Assembly: GCF_004137855.1 (NCBI RefSeq)
Contig: NZ_QBKB01000002.1
Span: 1,759,602 to 1,823,601 of the forward strand
DNA from: Methanohalophilus profundi
GTDB lineage: Archaea; Halobacteriota; Methanosarcinia; Methanosarcinales; Methanosarcinaceae
Direction of reading: 5' to 3'
DNA: 64,000 bases
Shown here: one piece after another, positions 28,686 to 38,562 of the stretch
Layout of the letters: every line of letters starts with the position of its first letter
Numbering within the stretch: position 1 is the stretch's first letter
Translations under genes and position numbers: made by a program
The notes under the pieces: model-generated
Databases searched by the model: none
What the model saw: only the letters and a program-made list of their open reading frames with translations
What the model was told of the DNA's origin: nothing

Positions 28686-30485
28686 ATGCGGCAAACCCTC
28701 TATGACTATTTCGGTTATGAAAAATTTCGACCCCTTCAGGAAAATATTATTCAGGATGTGCTGGATAAAAAAGATGTATTTGTATTGATGCCAACCGGGG
28801 GTGGGAAATCTTTGTGCTACCAGTTGCCTTCCCTGCTTATGGAGGGTGTTACTGTCGTTGTGTCCCCCTTGATATCCCTTATGAAAGATCAGGTTGACAG
28901 GTTGCTTTCACGTGGCATTGCCGCTGCCTATATGAACAGTACACTTGATAATTCCGAAATGAACCATGTTAAGGATTCTCTGATAAGGGGGCAACTCGAT
29001 CTTCTCTATGTGGCCCCCGAAAGGCTGGCTATGCCGTCTACTCTTAAATTGCTTGCAAAAGCAAATGTCAACCTTTTTGCCGTTGATGAAGCACATTGTA
29101 TATCCCAGTGGGGACATGATTTCAGACCCGAATACAGGAAATTGGGTGCCCTGCGCTCCGGTTTTTCAGGTGTTCCTCTAATAGCACTTACAGCTACTGC
29201 TACCCCTGCAGTTGCCCGTGATATAACAAAACAACTCAATATGGTCAGTTCTGAGAAGTATGTAGCAAGTTTCAATCGGACCAACCTTTATTATGAGGTT
29301 AAATCCGGGGAGAATGTAGATCAACAAATCACATCATACCTGCGCTCTCATCCCGATTCATGTGGAATTATTTATTGTCAGACACGAAAATCCGTAGAAG
29401 GACTTGCTGGCAGACTGAAAAAAATAGGAATCAATGCGTCATTCTATCATGCCGGGATGTCAGATGAACTGAGACACCGTGCTCAGGAAAAGTTCCTGAA
29501 TGGTACTATAAAGGTAGTTGTGGCAACAGTCGCATTTGGGATGGGTATCGATAAGTCCAATGTACGTTTTGTCATGCATTATGACCTGCCTGCGGATCTG
29601 GAAAGTTACTATCAGCAAACCGGCAGGGGTGGCAGAGACGGGAAACCATGTGATTGTATCCTCTTTTTCAAAAGAGGAGATTGGTATAAACAGCAGTATT
29701 TCATTGAACAGATGTCTTCTAAAAAAGAACGTGAAATTGCTTTTTCCAAGTTACGCCACATGATGGATTACTGTGAAACAGTCACCTGTAGAAGGAAAAT
29801 TTTACTCGAATACTTCGGAGAATCCACCGAAAAAGACTGTGGCCATTGTGACGTTTGCCTTAACCCGCCACAGCAGATGGATATTACAGAAGATGCGTTA
29901 ATTATTTTTAAGTGCATAAAGGAGTTGAACCAGAAATTCGGGGCAACACATGTTGCATCGGTAATTGCAGGTTCAAAGGCTAAAAAAATTGTGTCGTGTG
30001 GTCACCATCGACTCCATTGCCATGGAATTGGTTCCCACAATCCGCAAGATTACTGGAAAGACCTTTCTCATCGGCTTTCTTCCCTGGGATATCTGGAAGT
30101 GAAAGGTGGAAGATATCCGGTATTAAAGTTAAATAAGAAAAGTCGTGCGGCTCTCAATGATGGTGCTAATATAATTATACCTCAATTATCTGCTGCAACA
30201 AATTCGAAGAAAAAACCATCCGGAGAAAACAAAGTTTCTTCGAAGTCATCTCCTGTTGATTGTGAATATTCGAAGTTATTTGAAAAATTGCGCAGACTCC
30301 GGTTGCAATTTGCAAAAAGGGATAATGTGCCACCCTACTTTGTCTTTGCGGATACCAGTTTGAAGCAGATGGCCTCCAGCAAACCCCAAACTGCAAACCA
30401 GATGCTCACCATAACAGGAGTCGGGAAATGTAAAATGGAAAAATATGGTGACGCATTTTTATCAGAGATCAAAAGTTTTTGTTGA
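28686..30485 (+). CDS. recQ: ATP-dependent DNA helicase RecQ
   Basis: SF2 3'-5' helicase of 599 aa. Walker A TGGGKS at 37-42, DEAH box VDEAHCISQWGHDFRPEY, motif VI TGRGGRDGKPC, the RecQ zinc site (CRRKILLEYFGE ... CGHCDVC) and a C-terminal HRDC domain (FAKRDNVPPYFVFAD ... ITGVGKCKMEKYG). The architecture is bacterial; RecQ occurs only patchily in archaea, so bacterial origin by transfer is likely. The gene stands alone. Confidence 0.96.
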   Translation: MRQTLYDYFGYEKFRPLQENIIQDVLDKKDVFVLMPTGGGKSLCYQLPSLLMEGVTVVVSPLISLMKDQVDRLLSRGIAAAYMNSTLDNSEMNHVKDSLIRGQLDLLYVAPERLAMPSTLKLLAKANVNLFAVDEAHCISQWGHDFRPEYRKLGALRSGFSGVPLIALTATATPAVARDITKQLNMVSSEKYVASFNRTNLYYEVKSGENVDQQITSYLRSHPDSCGIIYCQTRKSVEGLAGRLKKIGINASFYHAGMSDELRHRAQEKFLNGTIKVVVATVAFGMGIDKSNVRFVMHYDLPADLESYYQQTGRGGRDGKPCDCILFFKRGDWYKQQYFIEQMSSKKEREIAFSKLRHMMDYCETVTCRRKILLEYFGESTEKDCGHCDVCLNPPQQMDITEDALIIFKCIKELNQKFGATHVASVIAGSKAKKIVSCGHHRLHCHGIGSHNPQDYWKDLSHRLSSLGYLEVKGGRYPVLKLNKKSRAALNDGANIIIPQLSAATNSKKKPSGENKVSSKSSPVDCEYSKLFEKLRRLRLQFAKRDNVPPYFVFADTSLKQMASSKPQTANQMLTITGVGKCKMEKYGDAFLSEIKSFC

Positions 30486-30496
30486 ATATTTGTTTT

Positions 30497-31264
30497 TCAG
30501 GCCATGAAGTATAAAGTGAGTTTAAAGATCAGGTCACCGTAAAATACAGCTGTTAAAAATCCGGCGGTGATCGGGACTATAAAAGGCAAACCAGGGGTAA
30601 CCCATACCTTATTGTCGATAATTCCTTTCTTTGAATATGCTTTTAATTCCTCAAGGGTTTCCCTGTCTATTTCTTTGCCACTTCTCCTGAAATAGGTCCG
30701 AATGTTGCCATTTTCATCTTTTTCGTACTGCTGCATAAGTTTTACATGCCTGTTTTCAAGTTTTCCTATTGGTGCCCTGTAGCCTATAAACATAAAATAG
30801 GGTTTTCTGAGGGTAGTTTTAACATCAGGCTGGCTCAGGTTATAGATAAAAAGCCCCAGGGGCACGATTATTGTCAGGAGTATTGAATTACCAAATACTG
30901 TAAAAGTAAAAAAGTTCATAATCGGAACGCCTTCTACCGGGAAATAGGTTCCTCCCATAGTAAACGCCGGATAGAAAGGAAACACAATGGACATTACCAT
31001 CAACAATTTGGCGTCTGCACCTCCGAATGCTCCCAGATAGAACAGGACGTAGGAAAAAACAAAAATTAGTCCAAAGGAGATGGCCATTTGTATAAGATAT
31101 GTAACCGGGCTGGATGAAGTTGCAAGCTCATAAATTATAAATGGGGAAAAGGCTGCCAGCATAATTACCCATACCCTGTTGCCTACCCTGCGCTCCTTTA
31201 TGTCCCTATAGGAGGCATAGGAGAGAAATGCCAGGCATAGAAGTATCTTGGCAATAACTATCAT
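30497..31264 (-). CDS. Archaeal type IV prepilin/preflagellin peptidase (A24 family)
   Basis: Membrane aspartyl protease that removes class III signal peptides. About 255 aa with six or more hydrophobic segments. The two catalytic Asp are expected in [15 protein letters not shown] (cytoplasmic side of the first segment) and in [12 protein letters not shown]. The middle loop with charged residues ([15 protein letters not shown]) is typical of the FlaK/EppA-like branch. GGGAG precedes ATG 31264. It overlaps the end of the HPS-RraA gene by 59 bases as read, which is unusual (see findings). Confidence 0.87.
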   Translation of the reverse strand: MIVIAKILLCLAFLSYASYRDIKERRVGNRVWVIMLAAFSPFIIYELATSSSPVTYLIQMAISFGLIFVFSYVLFYLGAFGGADAKLLMVMSIVFPFYPAFTMGGTYFPVEGVPIMNFFTFTVFGNSILLTIIVPLGLFIYNLSQPDVKTTLRKPYFMFIGYRAPIGKLENRHVKLMQQYEKDENGNIRTYFRRSGKEIDRETLEELKAYSKKGIIDNKVWVTPGLPFIVPITAGFLTAVFYGDLIFKLTLYFMA

Positions 31265-32543
31265 TTTGCTTCTCCCACTTTTTGAGTTTAAGAATTTCAG
31301 AAAGTGTCCCTCCCCTACGGATTTCATCAAATAATCTTTCTTCAGTTTTTTGTACTTCCTTTGCTCGCCTTGCAATCTCGTATGCTCTCTCTGCAGGTAC
31401 TACAACAACTCCGTTATCATCACCTATGATGTAATCGCCGGGTTTGACCTTTTGCCCTCCACAGTTAATCAGCGCATTAACTTCCCCAAACCCTTTGGGA
31501 TCACCTGCATTTGGTACATTTGAAGTGGCAAATACCGGAAGTCCGATTTTGCGTATCTCTTCTATATCTCTTACCGCTCCATCAACCACAATGCCTGCGA
31601 TACCACGGTTCAGACTGCTTTGTGTTGCCAGTCCGCCCCAGGGTGCGATATGAGAACTTCCGTTATAAATTACTATTACATTACCTTCTTTTGCTTCATC
31701 TATCGCTTCCACTGTTTTGGCCCAATCGCCCTCGAATGTCTGCACCGTTACAGCCGGTCCTACCATTTTGGTATCATTTAGCATGGGTTTGATGTTTTTC
31801 ATGGCACCCTGTCGGTGCATGGCATCTGAAATATTAGGAGTGGAAATTTCCATGAACAACTTGCGTATTTCTTCGTCCATATCGAGTTTTTTTGCCTGAT
31901 TTAATTGTGGATTATCTACACTACGGCGAATCTTTTTGGAAGCTTCTGTTACATTATCCGAGCGAATTATATTACCACCCACAATGACAATATCAGCACC
32001 TGCTTCTACAGACCGGGCTGCAGTTTGCTCATCCAGTCCACCTGCTACAGCAATATCAGCCCTGATTTTGGAGGCAATCTCAAACACAAGATCTACCGGT
32101 GTCTTCCCGGTCATCTGCTGATCTATTCCCATGTGGATATTGATGATGTCCACACCTATCCTGTCCAATTCTTGGGCCCTCTGAACTGGTTTTGGGGTGC
32201 TAATTAGATCTGCCATGAGCCGAACTCCATATTTTCGTGCGGCTAGGAGTGCATCTTTTATCGTTGAGTCATCGGCGGTTGCCATAACCATAACAATATC
32301 TGCACCGGCTTTTGCAGCCATTTCAACTTCAAGGCTTCCGGTATCTGCAATTTTCATATCTGCCACGATGGTGTGTCCGGGAAAGTTTTTCCTGAGAGTA
32401 CGAATAGCATCCATGCCCTCGCTTTTTATAAGGGGGGTTCCGATTTCTATCCAGTCGATATCTCCCTTGACTGCTTCCTTAGCAATCTGCACAGCTCTAT
32501 CTATCTCCAGTATATCAAGAGCAAGCTGGATTATAGTTTTAAT
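31206..32543 (-). CDS. Fused 3-hexulose-6-phosphate synthase / RraA-like protein, apparent ATT start
   Basis: Residues ~1-210 are the HPS domain of the OMP-decarboxylase barrel ([35 protein letters not shown]), used by archaea in the ribulose monophosphate route to pentoses. Residues ~220-420 are an RraA-like domain ([37 protein letters not shown]). This fusion is known in Methanosarcina. The family N-terminus ([16 protein letters not shown]) begins immediately after ATT 32543, six bases from GGTGAT; no ATG/GTG/TTG is available before GTG 32492, which would cut the first strand. The C-terminus runs 59 bases into the peptidase gene. Confidence 0.9.
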   Translation of the reverse strand: MKTIIQLALDILEIDRAVQIAKEAVKGDIDWIEIGTPLIKSEGMDAIRTLRKNFPGHTIVADMKIADTGSLEVEMAAKAGADIVMVMATADDSTIKDALLAARKYGVRLMADLISTPKPVQRAQELDRIGVDIINIHMGIDQQMTGKTPVDLVFEIASKIRADIAVAGGLDEQTAARSVEAGADIVIVGGNIIRSDNVTEASKKIRRSVDNPQLNQAKKLDMDEEIRKLFMEISTPNISDAMHRQGAMKNIKPMLNDTKMVGPAVTVQTFEGDWAKTVEAIDEAKEGNVIVIYNGSSHIAPWGGLATQSSLNRGIAGIVVDGAVRDIEEIRKIGLPVFATSNVPNAGDPKGFGEVNALINCGGQKVKPGDYIIGDDNGVVVVPAERAYEIARRAKEVQKTEERLFDEIRRGGTLSEILKLKKWEKQNDSYCQDTSMPGISLLCLL

Positions 32544-32823
32544 AGGATCACCTTGTTAACTTTTATTTGGAATTATTGATAATGATTTCTCCAGGCTGGA
32601 GAATAGAAGTGAATCACTATAAAGTTTTCCAGATTAGTCTTTGATGCTGCCCTGGGCCCTCTATCATTAGGTCCGCGGAAAGAGTCAATTAGAAAAGAAC
32701 ATGATAATTGGCAATAAGTTTATACGCTATCCGCAAATAATCGCATAGGAATAAAAAAACGCCTGCGGTTGATTACTATGAAAATAATCCCTAACTCTTT
32801 AATTTGGAAGGAGCTGTATTTTG

Positions 32824-33751
32824 ATGTCATTTGAGCATATGCATATCATTTCTATGAAAGAATTCACCCGTGATATGATTGACCATGTTCTGGAGGTCGC
32901 CGAAGAAATGGAACCAATTGCCAGGTCAAAGTCAAGTTCCGACCTCTTAAAAGGCAAAGTGCTTGGTGTTCTGTTTTTTGAGCCCAGTACCCGTACAAGG
33001 ATGTCTTTTGAGGCCGCCATGATGCGACTTGGGGGGGAAGTGTTAAGTCTCGGCTCGGTTGATGCAAGTTCTGTTGCAAAGGGTGAAACCCTTGCTGATA
33101 CCATAAGAATTGTAGCCGGTTACAGTAATGCCATTGTCCTTCGTCACCCTATGGAAGGTGCTGCACGACTGGCTTCTGAGTTTTCTGCAGTGCCTATACT
33201 CAATGCAGGCGATGGTGCTGGTCATCATCCCACACAGACGTTTCTCGATCTTTATACCATCAAGCGTGAAAGCCATCTTGAAGGCTTAAAAGTAGCTCTT
33301 GTGGGAGATCTCAAATATGGCAGAACTGTACATTCGCTTTGTTATGCCCTTTCTCTTTATGGTGCCGAGATAACCCTTGTGTCCCCACCAGAACTTTCAA
33401 TGCCTTCAGAGATCATCGAGGATCTGAAAAAAGAAAAATATCAAGGTAATAGAGGAGAGTTCCATTGAAGATGCCATACAGGATGTGGAGGTGCTTTATA
33501 TGACACGGATACAGAAAGAACGTTTTCCTGATCCGGCAGAATATCAGAAAGTCGCTAATCGCCTCCAGATTACACCTGAAGTATTGAAAAATGCGAAGAA
33601 AAATCTGCGGATCATGCATCCTCTCCCCCGAACAAACGAAATCACACCCCAAGTTGATGAAACACCCCATGCTTCCTACTTCGATCAATCTTTTTATGGT
33701 GTTCCAATAAGAATGGCTTTGCTTTGTCTTGTTATGGGGGTGTTTGAATGA
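32824..33751 (+). pseudogene. pyrB: Aspartate carbamoyltransferase catalytic chain, frameshifted as read
   Basis: Commits carbamoyl phosphate and aspartate to pyrimidine synthesis. N-terminal carbamoyl-phosphate site FFEPSTRTRMSFEAAM, HHPTQTFLDLYTI, VGDLKYGRTVHSL, and in the second frame LYMTRIQKERF, MHPLPRTNEI and the C-terminal YGVPIRMALL are all intact. The frame breaks once: removing one A from the run at 33434-33438 gives a continuous LKKENIKVIEESSIEDAIQD. pyrI follows with a 4-base overlap. Loss of pyrB would make the organism depend on external pyrimidines, so error is likeliest. AAGGAG precedes the start. Confidence 0.93.
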
Positions 33752-34221
33752 GTGAGATAGTGAAAAAAGAAATTCGTGTACAACCCATATGTTCAGGCAC
33801 AGTAATTGACCATATTACAGCCGGTCAGGCTCTCAATGTTCTCAAGATTCTGGGTATAACCGGCACTTCCTGGGGAATTGTCAGTATCCTGATTAATGCC
33901 CCCAGTTCATATGGAAAGAAGGATGTGGTCAAGATAGAAGGGCGTGAACTTGTGAGTAGTGAGGTGGATAAAATATCTCTCATTTCTCCTGGTGCTACTA
34001 TCAATATAATCCGGGATTATGATGTGCAGGAAAAGAATCAGGTAGGTATACCCTCGCATGTGGAAGGTGTTGTAAAATGTATCAATCCAAATTGCATTTC
34101 CAACAGTAATGAACCCATAGAATCTAAATTTGATGTGGATGCGGGGGAAGGTAAAATCGAATTACGTTGTGGCTATTGTGAAAGGGTGATCTGTGAAAAT
34201 ATTGCAGATCATCTCCTTTAA
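33748..34221 (+). CDS. pyrI: Aspartate carbamoyltransferase regulatory chain
   Basis: 157 aa. The allosteric domain binds CTP/ATP (VQPICSGTVIDHITAGQALNVL); the zinc domain has the four cysteines in CINPNC and CGYC, which hold the catalytic chain. Starts at ATG inside the pyrB stop (ATGA), so translation is coupled to pyrB. Confidence 0.97.
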   Translation: MSEIVKKEIRVQPICSGTVIDHITAGQALNVLKILGITGTSWGIVSILINAPSSYGKKDVVKIEGRELVSSEVDKISLISPGATINIIRDYDVQEKNQVGIPSHVEGVVKCINPNCISNSNEPIESKFDVDAGEGKIELRCGYCERVICENIADHLL

Positions 34222-34222
34222 T

Positions 34223-35014
34223 TTATAGTCCCAGAATATCTTCCATGGAATAGATGCCGGATTTTTTATCTTTTAACCAAATTGCGGCTTTTACAGCACC
34301 TGCGGCGAATGCATCGCGAGAATGCGCCTGGTGTTTTATTTCAATCCTTTCACCTTCTCCGGCAAAAAGGATCGTGTGGTCACCGGCAATATCTCCTCCA
34401 CGGATTGCATGAATACCTATCTCTTTTTTACGAGGTGCGTTGCCTTGGCGGCCAAAGATGTACTCTTCACGCCCAACAGCTTTACCGATAACCTCTGCAG
34501 CCCTCATTGCAGTTCCACTGGGTGCATCCTGTTTCCGGTTATGGTGTGCTTCAATGACTTCAATGTCATAATCGGTAAGATATTTGGCCGCTTCCTCGAT
34601 AATCTTGAAAAATACATTGACGCCAACCGCATAATTTGGAGCAATAACGGCTGATACACCATTTTTAAGGATACTCTCGTCGATTGCTTCTTTTTGTTCT
34701 TCGCTAAAACCAGTAGTCCCGATAATAAGGTTTACACCACTTGCGGCGACTATTGGTGCGTTGGAAGAAGTTGCTGCTGCAATGGTAAAATCAATCAAGA
34801 CATCGGTTTTACTTTCCTTGAGGACTTCTCCAAGGTCTTCTACGCTGGCAATATAAACGCCGAGGCTGCCTGCACCTGCCACATCTCCTGCATCTTCGCC
34901 GATCTTATTCAGGTCAAATGCAGAGGACAATTCAATACCTTCGCTTCTGGCGATGTTCTGTATTATCAGGCCACCCATTTTACCGGATGCTCCGATTACT
35001 CCTGCCCGTATCAT
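34223..35014 (-). CDS. dapB: 4-hydroxy-tetrahydrodipicolinate reductase
   Basis: Lysine synthesis. Rossmann motif GVIGASGKMGG at the N-terminus, IGTTGFSEEQ, APNYAVGVN, EAHHNRKQDAPSGTA (catalytic His/Lys) and RGGDIAGDH. The ATG overlaps the dapA stop (ATGA); the frame extends three codons further, but this start is coupled. 263 aa. Third gene of rps17e-dapA-dapB, converging with pyrI. Confidence 0.97.
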   Translation of the reverse strand: MIRAGVIGASGKMGGLIIQNIARSEGIELSSAFDLNKIGEDAGDVAGAGSLGVYIASVEDLGEVLKESKTDVLIDFTIAAATSSNAPIVAASGVNLIIGTTGFSEEQKEAIDESILKNGVSAVIAPNYAVGVNVFFKIIEEAAKYLTDYDIEVIEAHHNRKQDAPSGTAMRAAEVIGKAVGREEYIFGRQGNAPRKKEIGIHAIRGGDIAGDHTILFAGEGERIEIKHQAHSRDAFAAGAVKAAIWLKDKKSGIYSMEDILGL

Positions 35015-35886
35015 TTGAGACACCCGATTCCTCTTAATGCTTCTTCCAGTATCTTTTCATTTTCTGGCAGGATAGGCGCCAGTGGTGCTCTCAGCGGACC
35101 CGCTGGCATACCTATCATTTCCATTGCACGTTTGACAGGTATAGGATTGGTTTCAGTGAACAGGGCACGTGTGAGGGGTGCAAGTTCATAATGCTTTTTC
35201 CTGGCAGCTGCCATGTCGCCTTTAAGGGCGGCTTCTACCATTTCGGACATTATGTTTGGAACTACATTTGCGACAACGGAAATTACTCCTACTCCGCCCA
35301 GGGCGACAATAGGATAGGTCAGTCCATCCTCTCCGGAAATAACGCTGAAATCTTCATCCACTGTGTTTTCGATTATCTCTGAGATTTTGGGAATACTTCC
35401 ACTTGCTTCTTTGATCGCAACGATATTGTCAATCTTGGCAAGCTCGACAATTACTTCCAGTGGGATATCCTGTCCTGTTCTGGAAGGCACATTGTATAAT
35501 ATGATGGGAATGTCTGCTGCTTCTGCTACTGCAGTGAAGTGACGGATCAGTCCTGCATTATTGGGCTTATTGTAGTATGGGGATATGATGAGTGCTCCCC
35601 CTGCCCCTGCATCAGCAGCATGTTTTGTAAGTTCTACGGCTTCAACTGTATTGTTTGATCCGGTACCTGCAATCACCGGCACATTGGCACATTCCACCGC
35701 GGTATTGATCACTTTTTTGTGTTCAACCGTAGAAAGAGTGGCGGATTCACCTGTTGTTCCACAAGCCACAACTCCGCTGACACCTCCTTCTTCAGCATAT
35801 CTTATGTTTTGTTTAAGACCACTGATGTCAATGGTATTGTCTTTTGTGAATGGGGTTATAAGAGCCGGTAGAACTCCTTCAAACAT
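35011..35886 (-). CDS. dapA: 4-hydroxy-tetrahydrodipicolinate synthase
   Basis: Condenses pyruvate and aspartate semialdehyde. TIM barrel with GTTGESATLS near 44, YYNKPNNAGLIRHF, YNVPSRTGQD and the Schiff-base lysine in NIVAIKEASG near residue 163. 291 aa. It lies 19 bases after rps17e and overlaps dapB, a common pairing in Methanosarcinales. Aspartate semialdehyde is shared with the homocysteine enzymes at 3-5 kb. Confidence 0.97.
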   Translation of the reverse strand: MFEGVLPALITPFTKDNTIDISGLKQNIRYAEEGGVSGVVACGTTGESATLSTVEHKKVINTAVECANVPVIAGTGSNNTVEAVELTKHAADAGAGGALIISPYYNKPNNAGLIRHFTAVAEAADIPIILYNVPSRTGQDIPLEVIVELAKIDNIVAIKEASGSIPKISEIIENTVDEDFSVISGEDGLTYPIVALGGVGVISVVANVVPNIMSEMVEAALKGDMAAARKKHYELAPLTRALFTETNPIPVKRAMEMIGMPAGPLRAPLAPILPENEKILEEALRGIGCLK

Positions 35887-35905
35887 AAAAAAACCAGCTC
35901 CGGTT

Positions 35906-36100
35906 TCACTCGTGTCTCTTGTGATTGATCTTTCTTGTCACGTAGCCTGCAACACGGTTTCTGATTACTTTACTTTCGATTGTGGTGTATTTTGTAACAA
36001 GGCTCTTGTTATCATCAAAATTAGATGTGAATACATTTCCATGGTTGGTAAGCAGACGTGAGGTTATGTTCTTAATATTGTTTTGTCTAATATTTCCCAT
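35906..36100 (-). CDS. rps17e: 30S ribosomal protein eS17
   Basis: 64 aa, archaeal/eukaryotic r-protein: [17 protein letters not shown] start and the conserved [20 protein letters not shown] end. GGAG nine bases before ATG 36100 rules out the in-frame ATG at 36115. First gene of the operon with dapA and dapB. Confidence 0.96.
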   Translation of the reverse strand: MGNIRQNNIKNITSRLLTNHGNVFTSNFDDNKSLVTKYTTIESKVIRNRVAGYVTRKINHKRHE

Positions 36101-36201
36101 AATTGATAACTCCATATAGTTGGATAGGGTATTGTTAATTCTTCTTTTTTGAACCAGCTTTAGGTATTTATAACTTTTGGATATTGTAGTGTGTTATAAG
36201 T

Positions 36202-36495
36202 TCACTGCTGCAGGTCGGTTTCACCCAGCATTCTTTCGGTTGCATTTGCATCATTGAACACTTTTTCCCTCGCACCTTTTTTATTCAGGAACATGCCAAT
36301 CAGCACGAATAATAGCCCTATATTTGGATTTAGGGGTGTGATAACAGCTCCTATAAGCACGATTGTGGATGCGGCAATTCCTTTCATAGCTCCTTTTCGA
36401 TATGATTCGAAACTAGTGCGGCGATAGATTCTTATATCTCGCAATGTCAGGAATAATACCACGAAATATGCTGCAATTGCAATATATACATACAT
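36202..36495 (-). CDS. Small membrane protein, 97 aa
   Basis: From ATG 36495 (MYVYIAIAAYFVVLFL). Two to three hydrophobic segments: residues ~2-20, ~43-58 and ~63-78 (NIGLLFVLIGMFL). Charged cytoplasmic loops (RDIRIYRRTSFESYRKG). The frame is open further upstream, but that part overlaps the purA promoter and is not protein-like. No family was recognised. Divergent from purA. Confidence 0.65.
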   Translation of the reverse strand: MYVYIAIAAYFVVLFLTLRDIRIYRRTSFESYRKGAMKGIAASTIVLIGAVITPLNPNIGLLFVLIGMFLNKKGAREKVFNDANATERMLGETDLQQ

Positions 36496-36562
36496 GTGGT
36501 ACCTAGATTGAATTTTTTGATTATAAATCTTCTTAAAAGGATTGATTTGCTTTTGTTCTGCA

Positions 36563-36571
36563 TTTATATAC
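36563..36571 (+). promoter_or_regulatory. TATA box of purA
   Basis: TTTATATAC, about 60-70 bases before the chosen purA ATG at 36633, predicting a transcript start near 36595 and a short leader. Confidence 0.45.
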
Positions 36572-36632
36572 TTTCTACGGCATGGCTTCCCAGACAAAAC
36601 ATTATTATGGATATAATACAATCCTGTCAACC

Positions 36633-37904
36633 ATGTTCACGATTATTACCGGTGCCCAATTCGGTGATGAGGGCAAAGGCAAGGTAGTAGACCTGATGGC
36701 AGGTGACTATGACATTGTTGCCAGGTTTCAAGGCGGCGATAATGCAGGTCACACAGTCAAGGTTAAGGATGAGATCTATAAATTACATCTAATCCCCTCT
36801 GGTTTTCTTCTTGACAGCCGGGTGCTCATTGGACCGGGTACGGTCCTGAATCCGGAAGTTATGGTAGAAGAGATACGTATGCTGGAAGAAGCCGGTGTAA
36901 AAGTATCTGCTGAAAAACTGGGTATTGATGGCAAGACAAGCATAATTATGCCCTATCATATAGAACTCGATGGTCTCAGGGAAGCTTCTCGCTCGGAAAA
37001 GATCGGTACTACGAAAAGGGGTATTGGATTTGCCTATATTGATAAGATTGCAAGGGATGAAGTTCATTTTTCCGACCTGATCAATGAGGAACGCCTTATG
37101 CAACGTCTTTCTGATCTGGCTCCCCAGAAGGAAGAGGAAATTAAGGCAATGGGTGGAGACCCTTCCATTGTAACTGAAAGTTCTCTTGTGGACAGGTATT
37201 TATCCCTGGGTAGGGAACTTGCTCCTTATATTGCCGATGTTTCCTATGAGATAAATAATGCTCTTGATGAAGGCAAAAGTGTACTTGCTGAAGGGGCACA
37301 GGGCAGTCATCTGGATGTAATTCATGGCACTCAGAAATTTGTAACTTCTTCAAGTACCATTGCGGGTTCAGCATGTGCCAATCTTGGTGTCGGCCCGACT
37401 CGTGTGAATGAAGTACTTGCCATCGTTAAATCTTATATTACGCGTGTGGGGGCAGGTCCACTACCTACTGAACAGGAAGGTGACGCAGGCCAGCACCTGC
37501 ATGACGTAGGCCGTGAATTTGGTACCACTACAGGCAGGTCAAGGCGTTGTGGGTGGTTTGACATGCCTCTTGCCAAAAAGTCAGTCTACCTTAATGGTTA
37601 TACTTGCGTAGCTCTTACAAAATTAGATGTACTGACAGGTCTGGACCCCATTAAAATATGTGTGGGTTATGAATTGGATGGAAAAGTGATTAATTATCCG
37701 CCGGAAGATACTTCGCAACTTGCAAGATGTGTGCCTGTTTATGAAGATATGGAAGGCTGGGATACAGATTTGACTTCTGTATCTGGTTACGAGGACCTGC
37801 CCCCCAAAGCCCGGGAATATGTCGAACGGCTTGAAAAATTGATGGGAATTCCTGTCAAATATATCTCTGTGGGGCCAGGAAGGGAACAAACGTTCATGAA
37901 ATGA
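36633..37904 (+). CDS. purA: Adenylosuccinate synthetase
   Basis: GTP-dependent first step from IMP to AMP. QFGDEGKGKVVD at residues ~9-20 is the catalytic P-loop segment; GGDNAGHTVK, GTTKRGIGFAY, EGAQGSHLDVIHGT, TGRSRRCGWFD and TKLDVLTGLD are all conserved. 423 aa. ATG 36633 begins the family N-terminus; the frame extends 17 codons upstream without conservation. Confidence 0.97.
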   Translation: MFTIITGAQFGDEGKGKVVDLMAGDYDIVARFQGGDNAGHTVKVKDEIYKLHLIPSGFLLDSRVLIGPGTVLNPEVMVEEIRMLEEAGVKVSAEKLGIDGKTSIIMPYHIELDGLREASRSEKIGTTKRGIGFAYIDKIARDEVHFSDLINEERLMQRLSDLAPQKEEEIKAMGGDPSIVTESSLVDRYLSLGRELAPYIADVSYEINNALDEGKSVLAEGAQGSHLDVIHGTQKFVTSSSTIAGSACANLGVGPTRVNEVLAIVKSYITRVGAGPLPTEQEGDAGQHLHDVGREFGTTTGRSRRCGWFDMPLAKKSVYLNGYTCVALTKLDVLTGLDPIKICVGYELDGKVINYPPEDTSQLARCVPVYEDMEGWDTDLTSVSGYEDLPPKAREYVERLEKLMGIPVKYISVGPGREQTFMK

Positions 37905-38051
37905 AGGTTTGCAACGTTTTCGATCCAAAAACCATATATATGAACCGATAGATTTAAGAGTCTTATTCCAGTGCATATACAGACGCGTTTCACATTGAAT
38001 GTCAGTCGTAAACGTTATGCCTGATGCTATCTTTATTTGAAGGAGGATAGA

Positions 38052-38501
38052 ATGACTACAGCATATGATGTCCCTGCTAATGATATTATCAAAAAGACAG
38101 CAGAGAAACTTAAAGAAAATGAGAAAATCCAACCTCCGGAATGGGCAGCCTATGTGAAGACCGGTGCACACAGACAACTTCCTCCAGTGGAAGACGACTG
38201 GTGGTATACTCGCTGTGCTGCGGTCCTCAGAAGGATATATACTGACGGTCCGGTAGGTGTACAGAGGCTTCGTTCCATATACGGAGGAAAGAAAGCAAAG
38301 CGTGTTACTCCTGCTAAGAAGGCAAAGGGTAGCGGTGCAGTTGCCCGTACAATAGCCCAGCAGCTTGAAGATGCCGGTTTTGTAAAGAAACAGAAGGCAG
38401 GTAGGGTTGCATCTCCAGCAGGAAAGTCTTTGCTTGACAATACAGCTAATGAAATCAAGAAAGAACTGGTTTCTGAAATTCCCGAGATGCAAAAGTATTA
38501 A
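38052..38501 (+). CDS. rps19e: 30S ribosomal protein eS19
   Basis: 149 aa. [30 protein letters not shown] is the family core ([17 protein letters not shown]), followed by [12 protein letters not shown] and the C-terminal [16 protein letters not shown] precedes ATG 38052. First of a conserved archaeal set, S19e - PDCD5-like - PP-loop ATPase. Confidence 0.97.
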   Translation: MTTAYDVPANDIIKKTAEKLKENEKIQPPEWAAYVKTGAHRQLPPVEDDWWYTRCAAVLRRIYTDGPVGVQRLRSIYGGKKAKRVTPAKKAKGSGAVARTIAQQLEDAGFVKKQKAGRVASPAGKSLLDNTANEIKKELVSEIPEMQKY

Positions 38502-38562
38502 ATGTAATTATAATCCGGGTTGGCTAATAAATCCAATTCTTCCTTAAAAGGGGTTTTATACC

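Noticed and set aside
33485..33751. Separate 88-aa gene after pyrB
   Set aside because: It is the C-terminal part of ATCase in a shifted frame, not an independent gene.
37623..38492. 289-codon minus-strand frame
   Set aside because: Antisense to the purA end and rps19e, both certain; Cys/Phe-rich composition typical of shadow frames.
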